Below, one piece after another: positions 24,202 to 39,925 of a stretch of 64,000 nt of DNA; positions within the stretch are counted from its first letter, which is position 1; every line of letters starts with the position of its first letter. The stretch is from Neckera pumila (Eukaryota > Streptophyta > Bryopsida > Hypnales > Neckeraceae): positions 12,416,065 to 12,480,064 of the forward strand of contig OZ018416.1 in the NCBI GenBank assembly GCA_963969595.1, in the 5' to 3' direction. A program made the position numbers and the translations under genes. Below the pieces are notes generated by a model. It was not told where the DNA came from. It was given only the letters and a program-made list of their open reading frames with translations, and did not search any database.

Positions 24202-26264
24202 TCTTGTCTTCCAAAGGCCTATCCAACAAGAAACCCGTGGCTCACGCTCTTGTGGACGGCTCTGTATGAGAGTTCGTAGCCTAGTTAGCCTAGTTAGACA
24301 TTCATTTGATATATGATTAAGAAACTGGAATAATTTATCTTGTAGCCCAGATCAGGATTCAGAAGTGAGCCGGCGGGGTCATCGAGGATTGTAGTTCAAT
24401 TTGTTAATGCGATGTGCACCGAATCTCCATACAGGTGACTGTCAGCTTCGATCATTCTCTCCCAATTCGTTCAAAACTGGGAGCCCAATTGGTTCAGCAA
24501 TCGGTTCTAAGCAATGTCTTCGGGTGTCTTCATGATTGCAGCTTTAGAAATGTAGAATGATGCTGGATTTGTGATGATTTACACGCTAAGTCTTGATCAG
24601 TATCTGCGCCAGTCTTCATTACTACAAGGGCATTTGTACTCGCACTTGCACTGAGTTTGAGAGCACATGATGAGGGAGGTAGTCACAACCAGAGCATGAC
24701 TGGATTGCAGTGAATTCTTGGTTGGGTTTGAGCTCCATGTGACTTGCTAAAACAAGGAAGAAAAGTTGGTTACAGGGTAGCTGTACAAACGGTACCTTAT
24801 CACGTCCTTCCCATGACAACAAGGAAATTCCTATTGCAGCGAGCATCTGGTAACCTATATCCAAACATGTCCAAGGCGTGCCGTCTTGAATCCAGAATCG
24901 TTAGAAATAGATAATCGTTGTAAAACGTACAAAATTAGGACATCGAAATTATTGCATTGCTTAGAAATCTACTATCAAAAGAGCTTTGAGCTCTTCTAAT
25001 TTTCGCACACAATTCTCCAAAATAATGTCATTCTTCAACTTCAACTAAGTTTAGTCATGATTTCACTAACATGTGATAGTCAAGAAATCACATCTCATTC
25101 ATACAAGATCATCACTTTTAAACATTAAGTACATTAATTTTTGTTATGTAATTGTTATGCTATCTATTTGTTTATTTCATGTTTTATTTACAATCCCATG
25201 ACTAGGATACACTTTTCACAATCTCTTGATATGAGATTGGTATGAATTAAGCTAGATAATGGTACAAACTACAACTTTCTCTAGAGATTGCGTTAGTAGT
25301 AAACTTATGGTGAAAGAGAAGAAAAAAATCCTCATATATTAAATAAAACAAACAAACTAACAAATGTACCCCTTTAAAGTTGATGATATCATTTAATTCA
25401 ATAATAAAGGCACAGTATACATTTTGTCACTATTCTAAAATACACGTTATCAGTGAGAAGATTGATAAATAAATCATAGTTATAGGCCAACAATTCAAAT
25501 TGCAATAAAATATTTGTTTTGGGGAATTTATAAATATTTTAAATTGGAGAAGAAACTAGATTTGATTAGCTAAATATCATTCGTTGTGTTACAACCAATA
25601 ACAATAGATTTTCTATTTAAACTTTTGGTCCTAAGCAAGCAACAAATTTTCTTTGTTAAAATTCTATAAATAGAGATTTGTATAGTGCCATTTAGAAAGT
25701 AAAGTAACCTCTACAAAGTTTTTGCACAAATAAGAAATTACTAAACGGTCAGTAGTTTATGGAGTATAATTGATGGCTTTTTGAGAAAGTAAGTCATCAT
25801 TACATTCCTTTAAGCATCAACTTCCAAAATCAAATGTGAATGACATTGTGTAGATTGGAAGATACTAGCATTTGAAGTGGCAAAAGTCCTTTTTTTGGCC
25901 CTGCAAAAAATTAGGGAGCTACACTTCACAAGGTCAGATTATTATGAAAAAATTTTAAAATGGTTGTGCTATTTTGGATTCATTCTACAACGCAAGTTGG
26001 ATGTATGCTTGAAAATTTTCAAATTGTTTGAAACTGTCCAACATATAGGAAAAAAATAGTAAGTAGAAAGAAGTAGAGAATGGCTCAAAACACTAAATTG
26101 TTAAGAAGTTAATTATGGAATTGAAAAATGCCAATCCCAATGGTTGCAATGTTGTAATAAACAATCTACATCCTACATTTTTTTTTTTTTTTAAATATTG
26201 AAAATTGAGTGAAATAAAGGACTTCAAAATTTATTTTAGAATAGACAATCTATAACTGCCTGCA
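24202..26264. other. Intergenic region
   Basis: The first 700 bp continue the GC-richer island; the rest is AT-rich without supported genes. A T14 run lies near 26180. Confidence 0.5.
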
Positions 26265-26602
26265 AACTAAAAATCCTTGTAACGTTTGATTCATTAATCA
26301 AATGTAATGTTTCAAAGCTTTCCACATATATATAAATCTAATAAACCAATTTCAAATTTTTAATTTTGAAAAAAGTGGTATTTTATGATCTGCTTGGATT
26401 GACCGAGTTGAAAAACAAACAACATATTAGGCCATAACTTTTGACTCGTATTTCCAAATGTCATGAAATTTGGTGCCTATAAAAGATATTCCTTGTCCCT
26501 ACCTTCTATAAAAATTTCAGCCCAAAATATGCAAATATCTAGTCACACATACTTGCCCAAAATTTCTATATTGCCAAAAAACGCATGTTGGTCCTTTAGT
26601 AG
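26265..26602 (+). mobile_element. Left-truncated TTAA-type element
   Basis: The right end reads TTGGTCCTTTAGTAG followed by TTAA (26603-26606). The sequence before it parallels the right half of the 2898-3650 element (ATTGCCAAAAAACGCATG, CATAACTTTTGACTC, TCCACATATATATAAATCTA). The left end is missing or unrecognisable; the coordinate is approximate. Confidence 0.55.
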
Positions 26603-26669
26603 TTAAAGTGACAATTTAAACCTACCTAACTCATCATTGATAGTAATAGAGACTAATTCCTAGAGGGTT

Positions 26670-27353
26670 TAAGTTAGCCGATCCATTTCCAACCACCACC
26701 TGGTTTCCAATCTATAAGCTGTTGTCTTTCTATGAATTGTGGTTCAATTCTTGGAGCAATTGTGATCCAGAATGATTGGTTGCAAGGCGGTCAGTATTGC
26801 AACAAGCCCTAGGTTGATTTTGCAATCAGCTTATGGTGAAAAATAGAAAGGGCTAAATCACCATTACAGGTCAAAGAGAATTTCCTACTAAAAAATTCAT
26901 AAGAATTACATTTGGTGTAGTAAAATTTTGGAAAAATATGCAATCCTTCCAAACTCTATTTTTGTACATAATAAAAATTCCTTATTCAAAAAATTTGCAC
27001 TCTAAATATGCACATTAGAGGGGATTTGAGGCCTTTGGAGGGCCGTTTCAGGCCTATTCTTGTAGTCTATTCCCTTGTTTTGAACTAGTAGTAATGCTAT
27101 TAGAATTTTTTTTTTCAAAAAAGAAAAAAAAAAAAAGATAAAAAAAAAAAAATTCTTCCCCAAATATCATATTAAACAAATTTTATTTTATTTTATTTTA
27201 TTTAAATGACATGGCACGGTGTCGACCACATTAGCTAGCAGTTGTCCTGCATTCCCGCAATCTGGGAACGCCAGATAACTCGTAGTCTCTTAGAAGCCTC
27301 AAATAACATCTCATATAATTGCTTAAGTAGTTGAAAATGGGTTGGTTATCTAA
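26670..27353 (-). mobile_element. Repeat family A, copy 1, interrupted
   Basis: In reverse complement this matches the copy at 31366-31770: CCAACCCATTTTCAACTACTTAAGC at one end and GATCCATTTCC at the other. It shares internal landmarks such as TATTGCAACAAG, TTTTGCAATCAGC and CATTTGGTGTAGTAAAATTTT. It is split by a CATTAGAG-type MITE at 27013-27314. Confidence 0.7.
27013..27314. mobile_element. MITE family B (CATTAGAG ends) nested in repeat A
   Basis: The left end is CATTAGAGGGGATTTGAGGCC and the right end is AGGCCTC-like (AAGCCTCAAATAACATCTCAT). The core has GACATGGCACGGTGTCGAC and CATTCCCGCAATCTGGGAACG. The uninterrupted relative (31366 copy, reverse complement AAATATGCATAATTGC) shows that the insertion lies between AAATATGCA and ATAATTGC, leaving at most a one-base overlap. 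Confidence 0.65.
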
Positions 27354-27941
27354 CATTTAGAACACAATTGCTTTAGAGTAGACATATCACCTTGGATTAA
27401 AAATATTGCAGTATTTTTGATAAGGTAGGACGTTGTCAAATAAAGCGTGCATAAACAATGAACCCTATAAATGGCTATGAAATGGACATGAGTTGGTTTT
27501 GAAATTGACCAATATAGTCATCATTGAATGAATCAAAGAAAAAAGCATTATTTATTGCAAGAGCCAATCATTCTCTTTGCTTTCCCTATTTTTATTTAGA
27601 ATTGCAAGTGAACCTTTTATGAAAGACCTAGGCTCACAAATAGGGACCTACAACCCAACTTGTTTGAAAATTCATAAGTAATTAAAAAATGCTCCAAAAA
27701 ATACTAAACCACTTGGGTTGGATTCCTAATTTTTTTTCCTTTGTCTGAAAATGAACCAAAAATATTCCCGTCCAAGGAACTACATGAAAAAGGCGGACCG
27801 GCCCTTAGATGCTCCATTTCTGAGCTACAATTGTCAGACGAACTGCAGTCACGAGAAAGAGAAATGGAGAGAAAGCTGAAAACGAAAGAAATAGGCGGAA
27901 AGACAAGCGACTCGAGGCTCGGTCTAGGTTTGGAAAGCCGC

Positions 27942-27949
27942 TAGGGTTT
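27942..27949 (+). promoter_or_regulatory. Telo-box upstream of RPS3 copy 1
   Basis: TAGGGTTT lies 121 bp before the start codon, followed by a CT-rich leader (ACTCCCTCTCTCTTTTGCTC). The combination is typical of plant ribosomal protein genes. Confidence 0.6.
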
Positions 27950-28069
27950 GATAGATGCGCTCCGGGGAACACTCCCTCTCTCTTTTGCTCGCGCGCCCGT
28001 CGTTGCAAGCTCTCGCTCACTCACTCATCCCGCCGACGTCGCCCGTTTCGCTTCCTCGACGCCTCCACC

Positions 28070-29745
<1,676 letters not shown>

Positions 29746-30640
29746 ATGAGGGCGTGGAGTTAAATGTCAAGTCCCAATTTGGGTTCCGAATCCTGTATGT
29801 AACGTCTGGAATATTGATCCAGTGTGCGAGCAAGCTTGACTCTATGAGAGGGCATTGGTTTTTGCGACCGATATCTTTTGAGTAGTGGCTCCGAGGCAGT
29901 AAGAGGATTTGCAGTCACTGTTTGGGTCGGCAGATTGCGTTGCATGTGGACTTTTTTTGTTTCTTATGCATTTCAGTATACGATTGTTCAATTTCAATAT
30001 CCTGTGAGTAATCCTTAGGGAACACTGTCTGGTTGGCTATTTTTCTTTTATTACATCCATGGGATTTGGTTGGATGTGCTTTTGTCTTATATCTTCGTTT
30101 ATGTTGGTCCGTGGACTTCTTTTCGGAACTGTTTGGATTCCAGTGTCTGGAACATGATGTATGGGTAGAGTCTACATGTGTGTCGTACGTTTCTAGTTTT
30201 GCTTGCAAAGATGTTTACTATTGAGTGTATGATTCCTTGGAAGCCGCAGATCTGAATTTCCCTCCTACCTGCCCCTCGTACGGTTCATACAGGATATTGG
30301 GTTGCTAGAAGTGAATTTTCTTCTCTTCTACAAATCGAAATTGGTGTTTTCAGAATATAGCGTAATTTGTCCACTATTGTAGAGATATATTTCTAAGGAA
30401 GCAGTTTTGTTGTCTTGTTCCCGGTTGAATCCACAATTCAAGAATGAACCCCTCAGGTTCTTCCGTCTTTTTGCAGAACTCGGTACCCAGTACTGCTTAT
30501 GAATCATTGTTGTTTATAAGATCATAGAATTGTATGCATAGATTGCCATCCCTAGAAAGTGGAAATACACATGGTGTTATGATATGTTAAATATGATGCA
30601 CTTCCAAAAACAGAAGCAGAAACATTCCAAAATTCAAAGA
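29746..30640 (+). other. RPS3 copy 1 3' flank
   Basis: Holds the 3' UTR and, from 30053 to about 30140, sequence still recognisably shared with copy 2 but diverged. After that it is unique. No gene was found. Confidence 0.6.
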
Positions 30641-30689
30641 AGGATTTGAGTGTCAAAGGGTCGAAGTGGCTCAAATAAGATCCTCTATC

Positions 30690-31021
30690 CCACCTTGATA
30701 AACCCTGGTCGACGCCTTCGGATGAAACTCTATATAAAAGGCGTCCCACGTACACCAGCCAAAGTAGTCCAGAATTCCTGGCAATTGAGTAACCACAACC
30801 AAATACCCCGTCAATATTCCAGCCCTATATACAACAATGATAAATGATTTCAGAAACTTACTTTCATTTCTGTGCCCTAAGCTCTAATTAATTTCCAGAT
30901 ATGATGCAAGTCCTGAAGGAAAAGCGGCAATTAAAGCATTACAAAAGAGGCAATAGCTGCAACATGCACATACCCTTTTTTTTCACGAGAGACAAATGTC
31001 TGCGAGTGGCCTTCCTCAGCC
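30690..31021 (-). pseudogene. GH36 fragment (raffinose synthase / seed imbibition protein type)
   Basis: On the minus strand an exon-like segment 31021-30974 reads AEEGHSQTFVSREKK between CCAG and GTATGT splice-type signals. A second segment near 30790-30735 reads LPGILDYFGWCTWDAFY, the hallmark motif of plant alkaline alpha-galactosidase / raffinose synthase proteins. Just after it, near 30722-30735, the reading shifts frame and continues SSEGVDQGLS, which is the expected next family block. The rest of the roughly 750-residue family protein is not present. The functional enzymes act on galactosyl oligosaccharides. This is a frameshifted remnant, downstream of RPS3 copy 1 and in opposite orientation. 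Confidence 0.8.
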
Positions 31022-31365
31022 CTGGAAAGACCATAATTGGAAGTTAGCAAAAGGGACGGTCATCTAAAAGTACATTCTCGAAACAGAAACAGCAATCTGC
31101 AACAAAACGCGAAAAGAAACCAGATGTGATGGACAGAACAATCAATAGTCCACATAGTTTACAACCTAGCATGAGAATCCACAAGAATCTGACGCAGTGT
31201 GCATTTTGCAATAGCTTTTATCTACACTATGTGAAGGTCAGATTCAGACATGAATTAAGTATTTTTTAGAATGTCGGAATGTTTGGAATATTTCAAGTGA
31301 AATGTTCTGAATATTACAGAAATTTTTCATCCGTATGGTCTAAATTATTGAGTATTTTGAAAACC

Positions 31366-31770
31366 TAAGATAGCTGACCCATTTCCAACCACTTAAGCAA
31401 TTATGCATATTTGAAGTGCAAGTTTTTTGAGTGCAGAATTTTTTTCCATGTACAAAAATAGAGTTTAGAAGGACTGCATATTTTTCCAAAATTTTATTAC
31501 AAAAAATGTAATTACTAGGAATTTTTTAGTGGAAGATTCTCTTTGACTTAAAATGGTGATATAGACCTTTCTATTTATGACCACAGGTCAATTACAAAGT
31601 CAACCAAGGGCTGATTGCAATATTGAGAGCCTCGTAGCAAATCTTAATGTACCACAACTGTTTCTTGAACTGCCCCTCAACTGAAGAGTCTATGGTCAGA
31701 AAAAGAGCAACCTATAGATTGGAAAGCAAAGGTTGGTGGGGGGTGGAGGGGAAATGAGTCAACTACCTTA
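31366..31770 (+). mobile_element. Repeat family A, copy 2, uninterrupted
   Basis: About 405 bp with imperfect terminal inverted repeats: TAAGATAGCTGACCCATTTCC at the left and GAAATGAGTCAACTACCTTA at the right. It contains the intact site CCAACCACTTAAGCAATTATGC used as an insertion target in other copies. No coding capacity. Confidence 0.75.
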
Positions 31771-32444
31771 TATCACACTTGAATCCTTGCATGATAAGTT
31801 TTCCAAAGCAAGAAAACTTAGAAGTTGCTAAATACAAAATAATTTGTATCCGAAAATATTGAAATCCTAATTCCAATAGTTCCAATTGTTGAAACCATTT
31901 GCGCATAAAAAAGAAAGTTTTACGGTACTCTGGTGCCGAATTAAATCTTCATGTATGGTATTACAAGACATATGGTAAGATAGATGATAGATTATTAGAA
32001 GACCTTGTCATTTTTGCAACTATATAGAGATCATGACATTTTCACAATTATAGAGAAAATTTACAAAAATTTCTAGTTGTGCAAACTTTGACATGAAATT
32101 AACTTAGCTTTCCAAAGACACATTGCAAGCTAGTATACAAATTTTTCTTGAATTTTCCTATCAAAATAAGAAAAGGCAACCCTTATAGATTTTAGGATGC
32201 AAGCTTATCCATTCCTCTAGTGCTAATTCATGTATTTATTACAAAACCACAACATCAATTCAAATAAGCTAAATGCCAACTTTATGATTTCTTAGAAATG
32301 TACAAAACGCAAACATATATGCTACAGTGGCTCTCATAAGTATTCACACGATTCAAAAATTGCCAAAACTAATTGAAAAACTGGATTTTTCCAACCCATT
32401 TTGGACATGTTGAAGTATATGTAACATACTCATATAAAATAATT
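31771..32444. other. AT-rich intergenic region
   Basis: No gene, repeat or element could be supported here. Confidence 0.5.
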
Positions 32445-32965
32445 TTCAAAAATATTAAAAATCTTTTTTGGTAATTTAATCAAATTTATTAGTGAAAAAA
32501 CTTTTAATACAAATAAGTTTTTTTCAAGATTCTTTAGTACGTAGAATGAAAATAGGCTTCTAAGATTCTTTTAGTAAGAATTCCACAAACTCTTAAACTC
32601 TATTGAGAGAAATATTATTAACTACTATAAAGTATGATTCCAAATTTTTACATTTCTTATAACTCACTCCAGAAATTCCAGAAGTTTTGAAAAAATTCAG
32701 AATAAATTAAATATTTCTGTAATATTTTTCACAATTTTTTGAAGATTTTTGGGATGAATGGTAAGAAATATAAAAATTTGGAATCATAATTTAGTCAATA
32801 ATGTTTTATCTAATCAAATTTTAAAGTTTGTGGAATTCTTACCAAAACATTCTAAAAGGAATTTTCATTCCACTTACTAAAGAATCTTGAAAAAAAATTT
32901 ACTTGTCTTAAAAGTTTTTTTCACTAATGAATTTGATTCAATTTTAAATATGATCAAAAGATTTA
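32445..32965. mobile_element. Foldback element, about 520 bp
   Basis: The arms are inverse complements: TTAGTGAAAAAACTTTTAA, CAAGATTCTTTAGTA and GAATTCCACAAACT in the left half recur inverted as AGTTTGTGGAATTC, TACTAAAGAATCTTG and AAAAGTTTTTTTCACTAA in the right half. The inner part (GATTCCAAATTTTTA...TAAAAATTTGGAATC) also pairs. Boundaries are approximate and no ORF is present. Confidence 0.7.
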
Positions 32966-33158
32966 TAAAATTTTGAGGATTTATTTCAAATTTGAAAATT
33001 TATAAATGCAATTAGTCTCTAAAGGAGCAACTAGCTTATCACAAAAATGATAGGACAAAAAGGATAAGTCAATTGTATGAATAAATTATGAATATTTCTT
33101 TAAACTAATTACAAGTACAAATATACCAAAGTAATATAAGGCTTCTATGTTCCAAAAA

Positions 33159-33426
33159 CATTACAAAAAATATGAGGCCTCAACAAGGCCGTTAAGCTTG
33201 GACACCCCGTGATGATATTATGGAAAAAAAAAAATTCAAAATTCAAAATGTGACGTGGTTGCATTTCGACCGTATCAATGTTGCCAGAGCCACGTCATAT
33301 TTTTAAATTTTTTAAATTTTTTTTTTTTGAAATAAAAAGAAAAATTGATTTTTCCGTAATTGCATCCCGTGGGTGCCAAAAATCACGCACTTGCAGCCTT
33401 GTTGAAGCCTCATAATTTTTGTAATG
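33159..33426. mobile_element. MITE family B copy
   Basis: Ends are CATTACAAAAAATATGAGGC and the inverse (GCCTCATAATTTTTGTAATG). The core has GACGTGGTTGC and the inverse GCCACGTC, forming a second inner palindrome around 33252-33298. Confidence 0.7.
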
Positions 33427-35420
33427 TGTACATTTTAGACAATAACTATTATTATACTTTCATTGAATTGATTCTTTAGTTGGGTGAAAGACGCTTTGAC
33501 CTTACACATGAAGATGCTCTAATTTAAGTAGATTGCAATTTATTGCCACTACCTACACCCAAGTGAATAATAACATCAACTTTACACCCTAAGAGAGCTA
33601 ACATCCAACAGGTAGGAGATGAATGTGTTTAAGAGCTCACTATTAGTTCTATTAAAAATAAAAATGAATGAAGTCCATTCAAGTATGCTTAAAAATAAAA
33701 TTGTCTTTTCTTTACCAAGGTGACTATTAGATCCTTTCATAAATGAAAATGTTGTGTCTAATTTCATTTTAAAATATAATTATTTTGCTTCAAAATTACC
33801 AAAGTTGTATTGCCTTTCTTCTACAATTGTGTTAAATGCATTTGGAAGTGGAAGGAAAACAATCTTTTTACCTTGTATAAATCATTGTAATAACTTGCTT
33901 CCTATTTTAGGGTGGATAATTTGTATTCTTGGCCCTACCTATAATAGCACTGTTCAATTTATATTATGAATTCTAATTTCTCAAATTCAATCATCTTTAA
34001 AAATAAAACAAGTACATGCATTTTCCTTTGGTAGGTGGAGCTAATCTCTATATCCTTCCTTTGAAGACATCACTTATTATAGTTTAAGCCTTGCTATATA
34101 GTGATGTTAAATTTCAAAATTTATGACTTGCCATTAATGATGTAAAAAGGATACTATTCCATGAAATGATGCAAATAAAAAAGATCATTTGTAAAGTGGT
34201 AGCTTTCGGCTTTTGGGTATAAGTGATTTATAAGGGGCTCCATATATAGAATTGCTCTTCATAAGTTACTTTGACTATTGAAAGTCTCAAAGAATCTTTT
34301 TATGTTTTTGCTAGAGAAATAGAAAATGAAAAAAAATTCAAAAACTTTTATCCCTCAAACTTGTATTTGAATCAACAACCTCAAAAAACAATGGAATTCA
34401 AAGACAATAAAAACATTCATCAACTTTTTTGGCAAAATAAAATCTTTTAACACTTTAAATAGAACTCTATCATTTTGAGCTAAAAAAAAGTAGGTTCTAT
34501 TGATGTGCCTATGTGAATGAATCCTCCAATTGTTCAAGATCTCACCAAAGTCTATAGAACAAAGAAATAAAATATTTCTTTGTTGCAATTTAATTATATT
34601 TTTAGTTATTTCATTATTACAATTCTCATGTCTCATTTTGTATATGATATTAAGACACCTCTTCAATGATTTCCAAGCCATGTTCAAACTAATCCAACTG
34701 ATACGTTCCTTTATATTACTACTAGAACTTTGTATTGTTGTTGGTACAACTATTCCAAGTCATGTCCGAACTAATCCAAGATACATTCATTTATATTACT
34801 ACTAAAACTTTGTATTGTTGTTAGTACAACTATTGATGCTTGTGTTGTAAAGAAGAAATCAAATCAATTTTTTGAAATTAGTTATCTTTCAAATTTTTTT
34901 TTGATAGTGCCAATAAAAGAAGAAACATTGCAAATACACAAACACAAAAAAAGATTCATTTCTTTATATCTTTAATTCTTTTTTCCCTTAGAGTCATTGC
35001 CGTCGAACAAAATTTCATGCTTCAACCTAGGTAAACTCTCTCTCATAAAAATATTCAATGTTGGAAAATTTAGTGAGGGCAAACACAAATATCAATAATA
35101 AATTTAACCCATAAAGGATGCGGCCCCCAATGACAAAGATAATCACCAAAACAACTTTAATTATTGCATAAGCTCGTAGATGTATTCTTTGTTTCTACAA
35201 TGAACAATGAAATTATCCGTCCACCACTTTTTTAACTCAACGTCCTTCAAGAGTTAATCATTGTAAAACTTGGTGTAATACAGTAATAATTCTATATACA
35301 ATAATTTGAATAAATTTAAAATAATATAACTTTGATAAATTAGTCTCATACCCAATAATAGGTCACTTCCTACAAATTGAGACTTGGTTTCCTGAGACGG
35401 ACGCCGTGCTAGACAAGCCT
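33427..35420. other. AT-rich intergenic region between the RPS3 copies
   Basis: No gene supported; several short ORFs are fortuitous. A direct repeat of about 28 bp (ATTACTACTA-AAACTTTGTATTGTTGTT) occurs at 34716 and 34795. Confidence 0.55.
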
Positions 35421-35518
35421 GCAAGTCACGAGAGAAAGAAATGGAGAGAAAGCTGAAAACGAAAGAAATAGGCGGAAAGACAAGCGACTCGAGGCTCGGT
35501 CTAGGTTTGGAAAGCCGC

Positions 35519-35526
35519 TAGGGTTT
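35519..35526 (+). promoter_or_regulatory. Telo-box upstream of RPS3 copy 2
   Basis: Same TAGGGTTT and CT-rich leader as in copy 1. The 77 or so bases of leader upstream of the telo-box are shared; everything further upstream differs, so the two copies have different distal promoters. Confidence 0.6.
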
Positions 35527-35646
35527 GATAGATGCGCTCTGGGGAACACTCCCTCTCTCTTTTGCTCGCGCGCTCGTCGTTGCAAGCTCTCGCTCACTCA
35601 CTCATCCCGCCGACGTCGCCCGTTTCGCTTCCTCGACGCCTCCACC

Positions 35647-37322
<1,676 letters not shown>

Positions 37323-37629
37323 ATGAGGGCGTGGAGTTAAATGTCAAGTCCCAATTTGGGTTCCGAATCCTGTATGTAACGTCTGGAATATTGATCCAGT
37401 GTGCGAGCAAGCTTGACTCTATGAGAGGGCATTGGTTTTTGCGACCGATATCTTTTGAGTAGTGGCTCCGAGGCAGTAAGAGGATTTGCAGTCACTGTTT
37501 GGGTCGGCAGATTGCGTTGCATGTGGACTTTTTTTGTTTCTTATGCATTTCAGTATACGATTGTTCAATTTCAATATCCTGTGAGTAATCCTTAGGGAAC
37601 ACTGTCTGGTTGGCTATTTTTCTTTTATT

Positions 37630-38130
37630 GCATCAAAGGGATTTGGTTAGTTGTGGTTATGTCTTATATCATTGTTTATGTTGATCCGTGGACTTCTTTT
37701 CGGAACTTTTTGGATTCTATCGTATCACTTGCAGTTATGGGATGTAAATGGTGTACTTGGAAAATTGATCTGGACGGATGGGAAGGAGGCGTATTGGAGC
37801 CGTGATCCTGTGTTTTCAAGCTTTTTTTGCGATTATAAATTACCGTTATTATCTGCAGCTGTTAAGCGCTTTATTTCTTTATATTCTTGCGTGGTTTGAT
37901 ATCCTAATATTGGTAACGTTAGCTACCCACACTGTCCGTGAGCTACGAGATTCTGCGTGATCTCAATTCTCAGGCGTGTTGTTTTGTAGATTGTTCTGTT
38001 TGCATAGGGTTTTGTCTTTAAGAAATTGCCGCGTATTTGCTTCCCTTAACTTTCGCTACAGAGATTGTTGGATTGAGATTGCCGTGCGAGATTTTCAAGA
38101 AATTGTTTGTTGTACAGTACCCCAATGGAA
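37630..38130. other. RPS3 copy 2 3' flank
   Basis: Up to about 37717 it still aligns to copy 1 at roughly 88 percent. No gene was found. Confidence 0.55.
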
Positions 38131-39061
38131 GAGTACATAACTTCCAGTTTGGTGCCTAAAGGCTTAATTTCGAAATCAGATTTGAAGGATGATCCATCGA
38201 GATTTTGAAAAAAACTTTTTGAAAAAATATAGCTCAAAATATTTAGAGAACAACTTTTGTTTTTGTTCTTGGCCAAATAGCGTATTGTGCATTTGTAGTG
38301 ATTGTGCATTTGTAGTGAGTGATTGATTGACAAAGTGGAATATTGTACATTCAAAGGTAATTTTTTCAAATCACACTTACTACATCAGTTACTAAGATTT
38401 TGAAATTACTTCTTAGGAAGGAAACAACTCATAATTTATAAGAAAATAATTTCCATTTTAAGCACAATAACTTATCATGCCTCAGTGGTTCTCAAATGAA
38501 GCCCAAATGAATGGAGCAATCTCATTGTTGTCACACTTCAAAAGATAATCTATAGTTTGAGCTATCAATCTTGCATTACTACAAAGAAGCCGTTTATAAA
38601 TGACAAGCACAAGCTTGCAAGGCTAGCCTTTGCAATACAGCACCAGCATTGGACAATAGAAGACTGAAAACAAATTATTTGGTCAAATGAATTGCCTTTT
38701 AAGATTGGTCCACTCGTTTGGGCTTCATTTGTGAACCATTGAGGCATCATAAGCTATTGAGCTTAAAATATAAGTTATTCTCTTGTAAGTTCTGAGTTGT
38801 TTCCTTTAAAGAAGTAAATTCAAAATCTTAGTAATTGATGTAGTAAATGTGCTTTGAAAAAATTACCTTTGAACATACAATATTCCACTTTGTCAATCAA
38901 TCATTGACTAAAATGCACAATATGCTATTTGGCCAAGAACAAAAATTATTCTCCTATAAATTCTGAGCTCAATTTGTTCAATTTTTATTTTTCAGAATCT
39001 CGATAGATTATCCTCTAAATCTAATTTTGAAATTAAGCCTTTAGCACCAAACTAGAAGTTA
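38131..39061. mobile_element. Long inverted repeat / foldback element, about 930 bp
   Basis: The left arm starts AACTTCCAGTTTGGTGCC and the right arm ends GCACCAAACTAGAAGTT. Further arm pairs are seen (AGGCTTAATTTCGAAATC / AAATTAAGCCTTTAG; CAAAGTGGAATATTGTAC / CAATATTCCACTTTG; AAATGAAGCCCAAA / TTTGGGCTTCATTTG). The centre is near 38600. No transposase is present. Its right end abuts the MITE at 39062. Confidence 0.75.
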
Positions 39062-39451
39062 CATTAGAGAAAAAATCAGCCCTTGGGACGGGCGTTCAAA
39101 ATTGACATCCTATGCTATTTCAAGTATGGCCTGTCAAATTGGAAAAGTGCCCTTGGTGAGCAATCAGAGTGTATGACTGTTCATCGAAGCAGTCAAATTT
39201 TGCAGATATTAAAAAATTAAAAAATTAAAAATTAAAAATTAAAATAAAACATTAAAATTATATATATAAGATTAAAAAAAAAATTAATAATTTTTTATTC
39301 AAAAATTTGGGTTTACTTCGCCATTGTCACAGCAATTTTAATTGTGTGGAAGTAGGGGAAAAAATATTTTTTCAGCCCCTTAAAACTAGATTTCAAGGTT
39401 CTAAAGGGGTCCGTGGAGCAGCCCTCTAGAGGGCTGATTTTTCCTCTAATG
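39062..39451. mobile_element. MITE family B copy (CATTAGAG ends)
   Basis: CATTAGAGAAAAAATCAGCCC at the left pairs with GGGCTGATTTTTCCTCTAATG at the right. The interior has a poly(A)-like AAAATTAAAA tract and a GGTCCGTGGAGCAGCCCTC segment shared with the 40188 copy. Confidence 0.75.
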
Positions 39452-39683
39452 TACACTCTTTCTTTTGGGTATTGTACAATACATATGAAACTTCCATTTC
39501 CTATCTCATTTTGTTTATGATGTTTCTGTGGCATTTTACATTCTTTCAAACTATGATCCTTTTTTTCTGACCCTTATGACAATGGTAGTATTTGACTACA
39601 TCTTCTTTACAACAATAATTTTGAAATCACCATTTTTTAGAAAGACGCATTTGACATATTCCATAGAAAGTGACATCTACTTG

Positions 39684-39925
39684 CATTAGAGGACATTTGA
39701 GGCCTCTAGAAGACCATTCAGGCCCATTCCCAATGCTGTTCGGATTCTGTAAATAGTTGGTACGAGTTGTCAGATTTTCTTAAAAAAAAAAAAAAAAAAA
39801 AGAGAATTCCAAAAATGACGTGGCACGGTGTCAACTACATCAACCAACTGCTTCTGCTACATTCCCGGAGTTTGGAAACGCAGGGGAACTTATAGTCTTC
39901 TAGGGGCCTCAAATGTCCTCTAATG
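39684..39925. mobile_element. MITE family B copy (CATTAGAG ends)
   Basis: CATTAGAGGACATTTGAGGCC at the left pairs with GGGCCTCAAATGTCCTCTAATG. The core GACGTGGCACGGTGTCAAC and CATTCCCGGAGTTTGGAAACG match those in the copies at 27013 and 63269. Confidence 0.8.
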
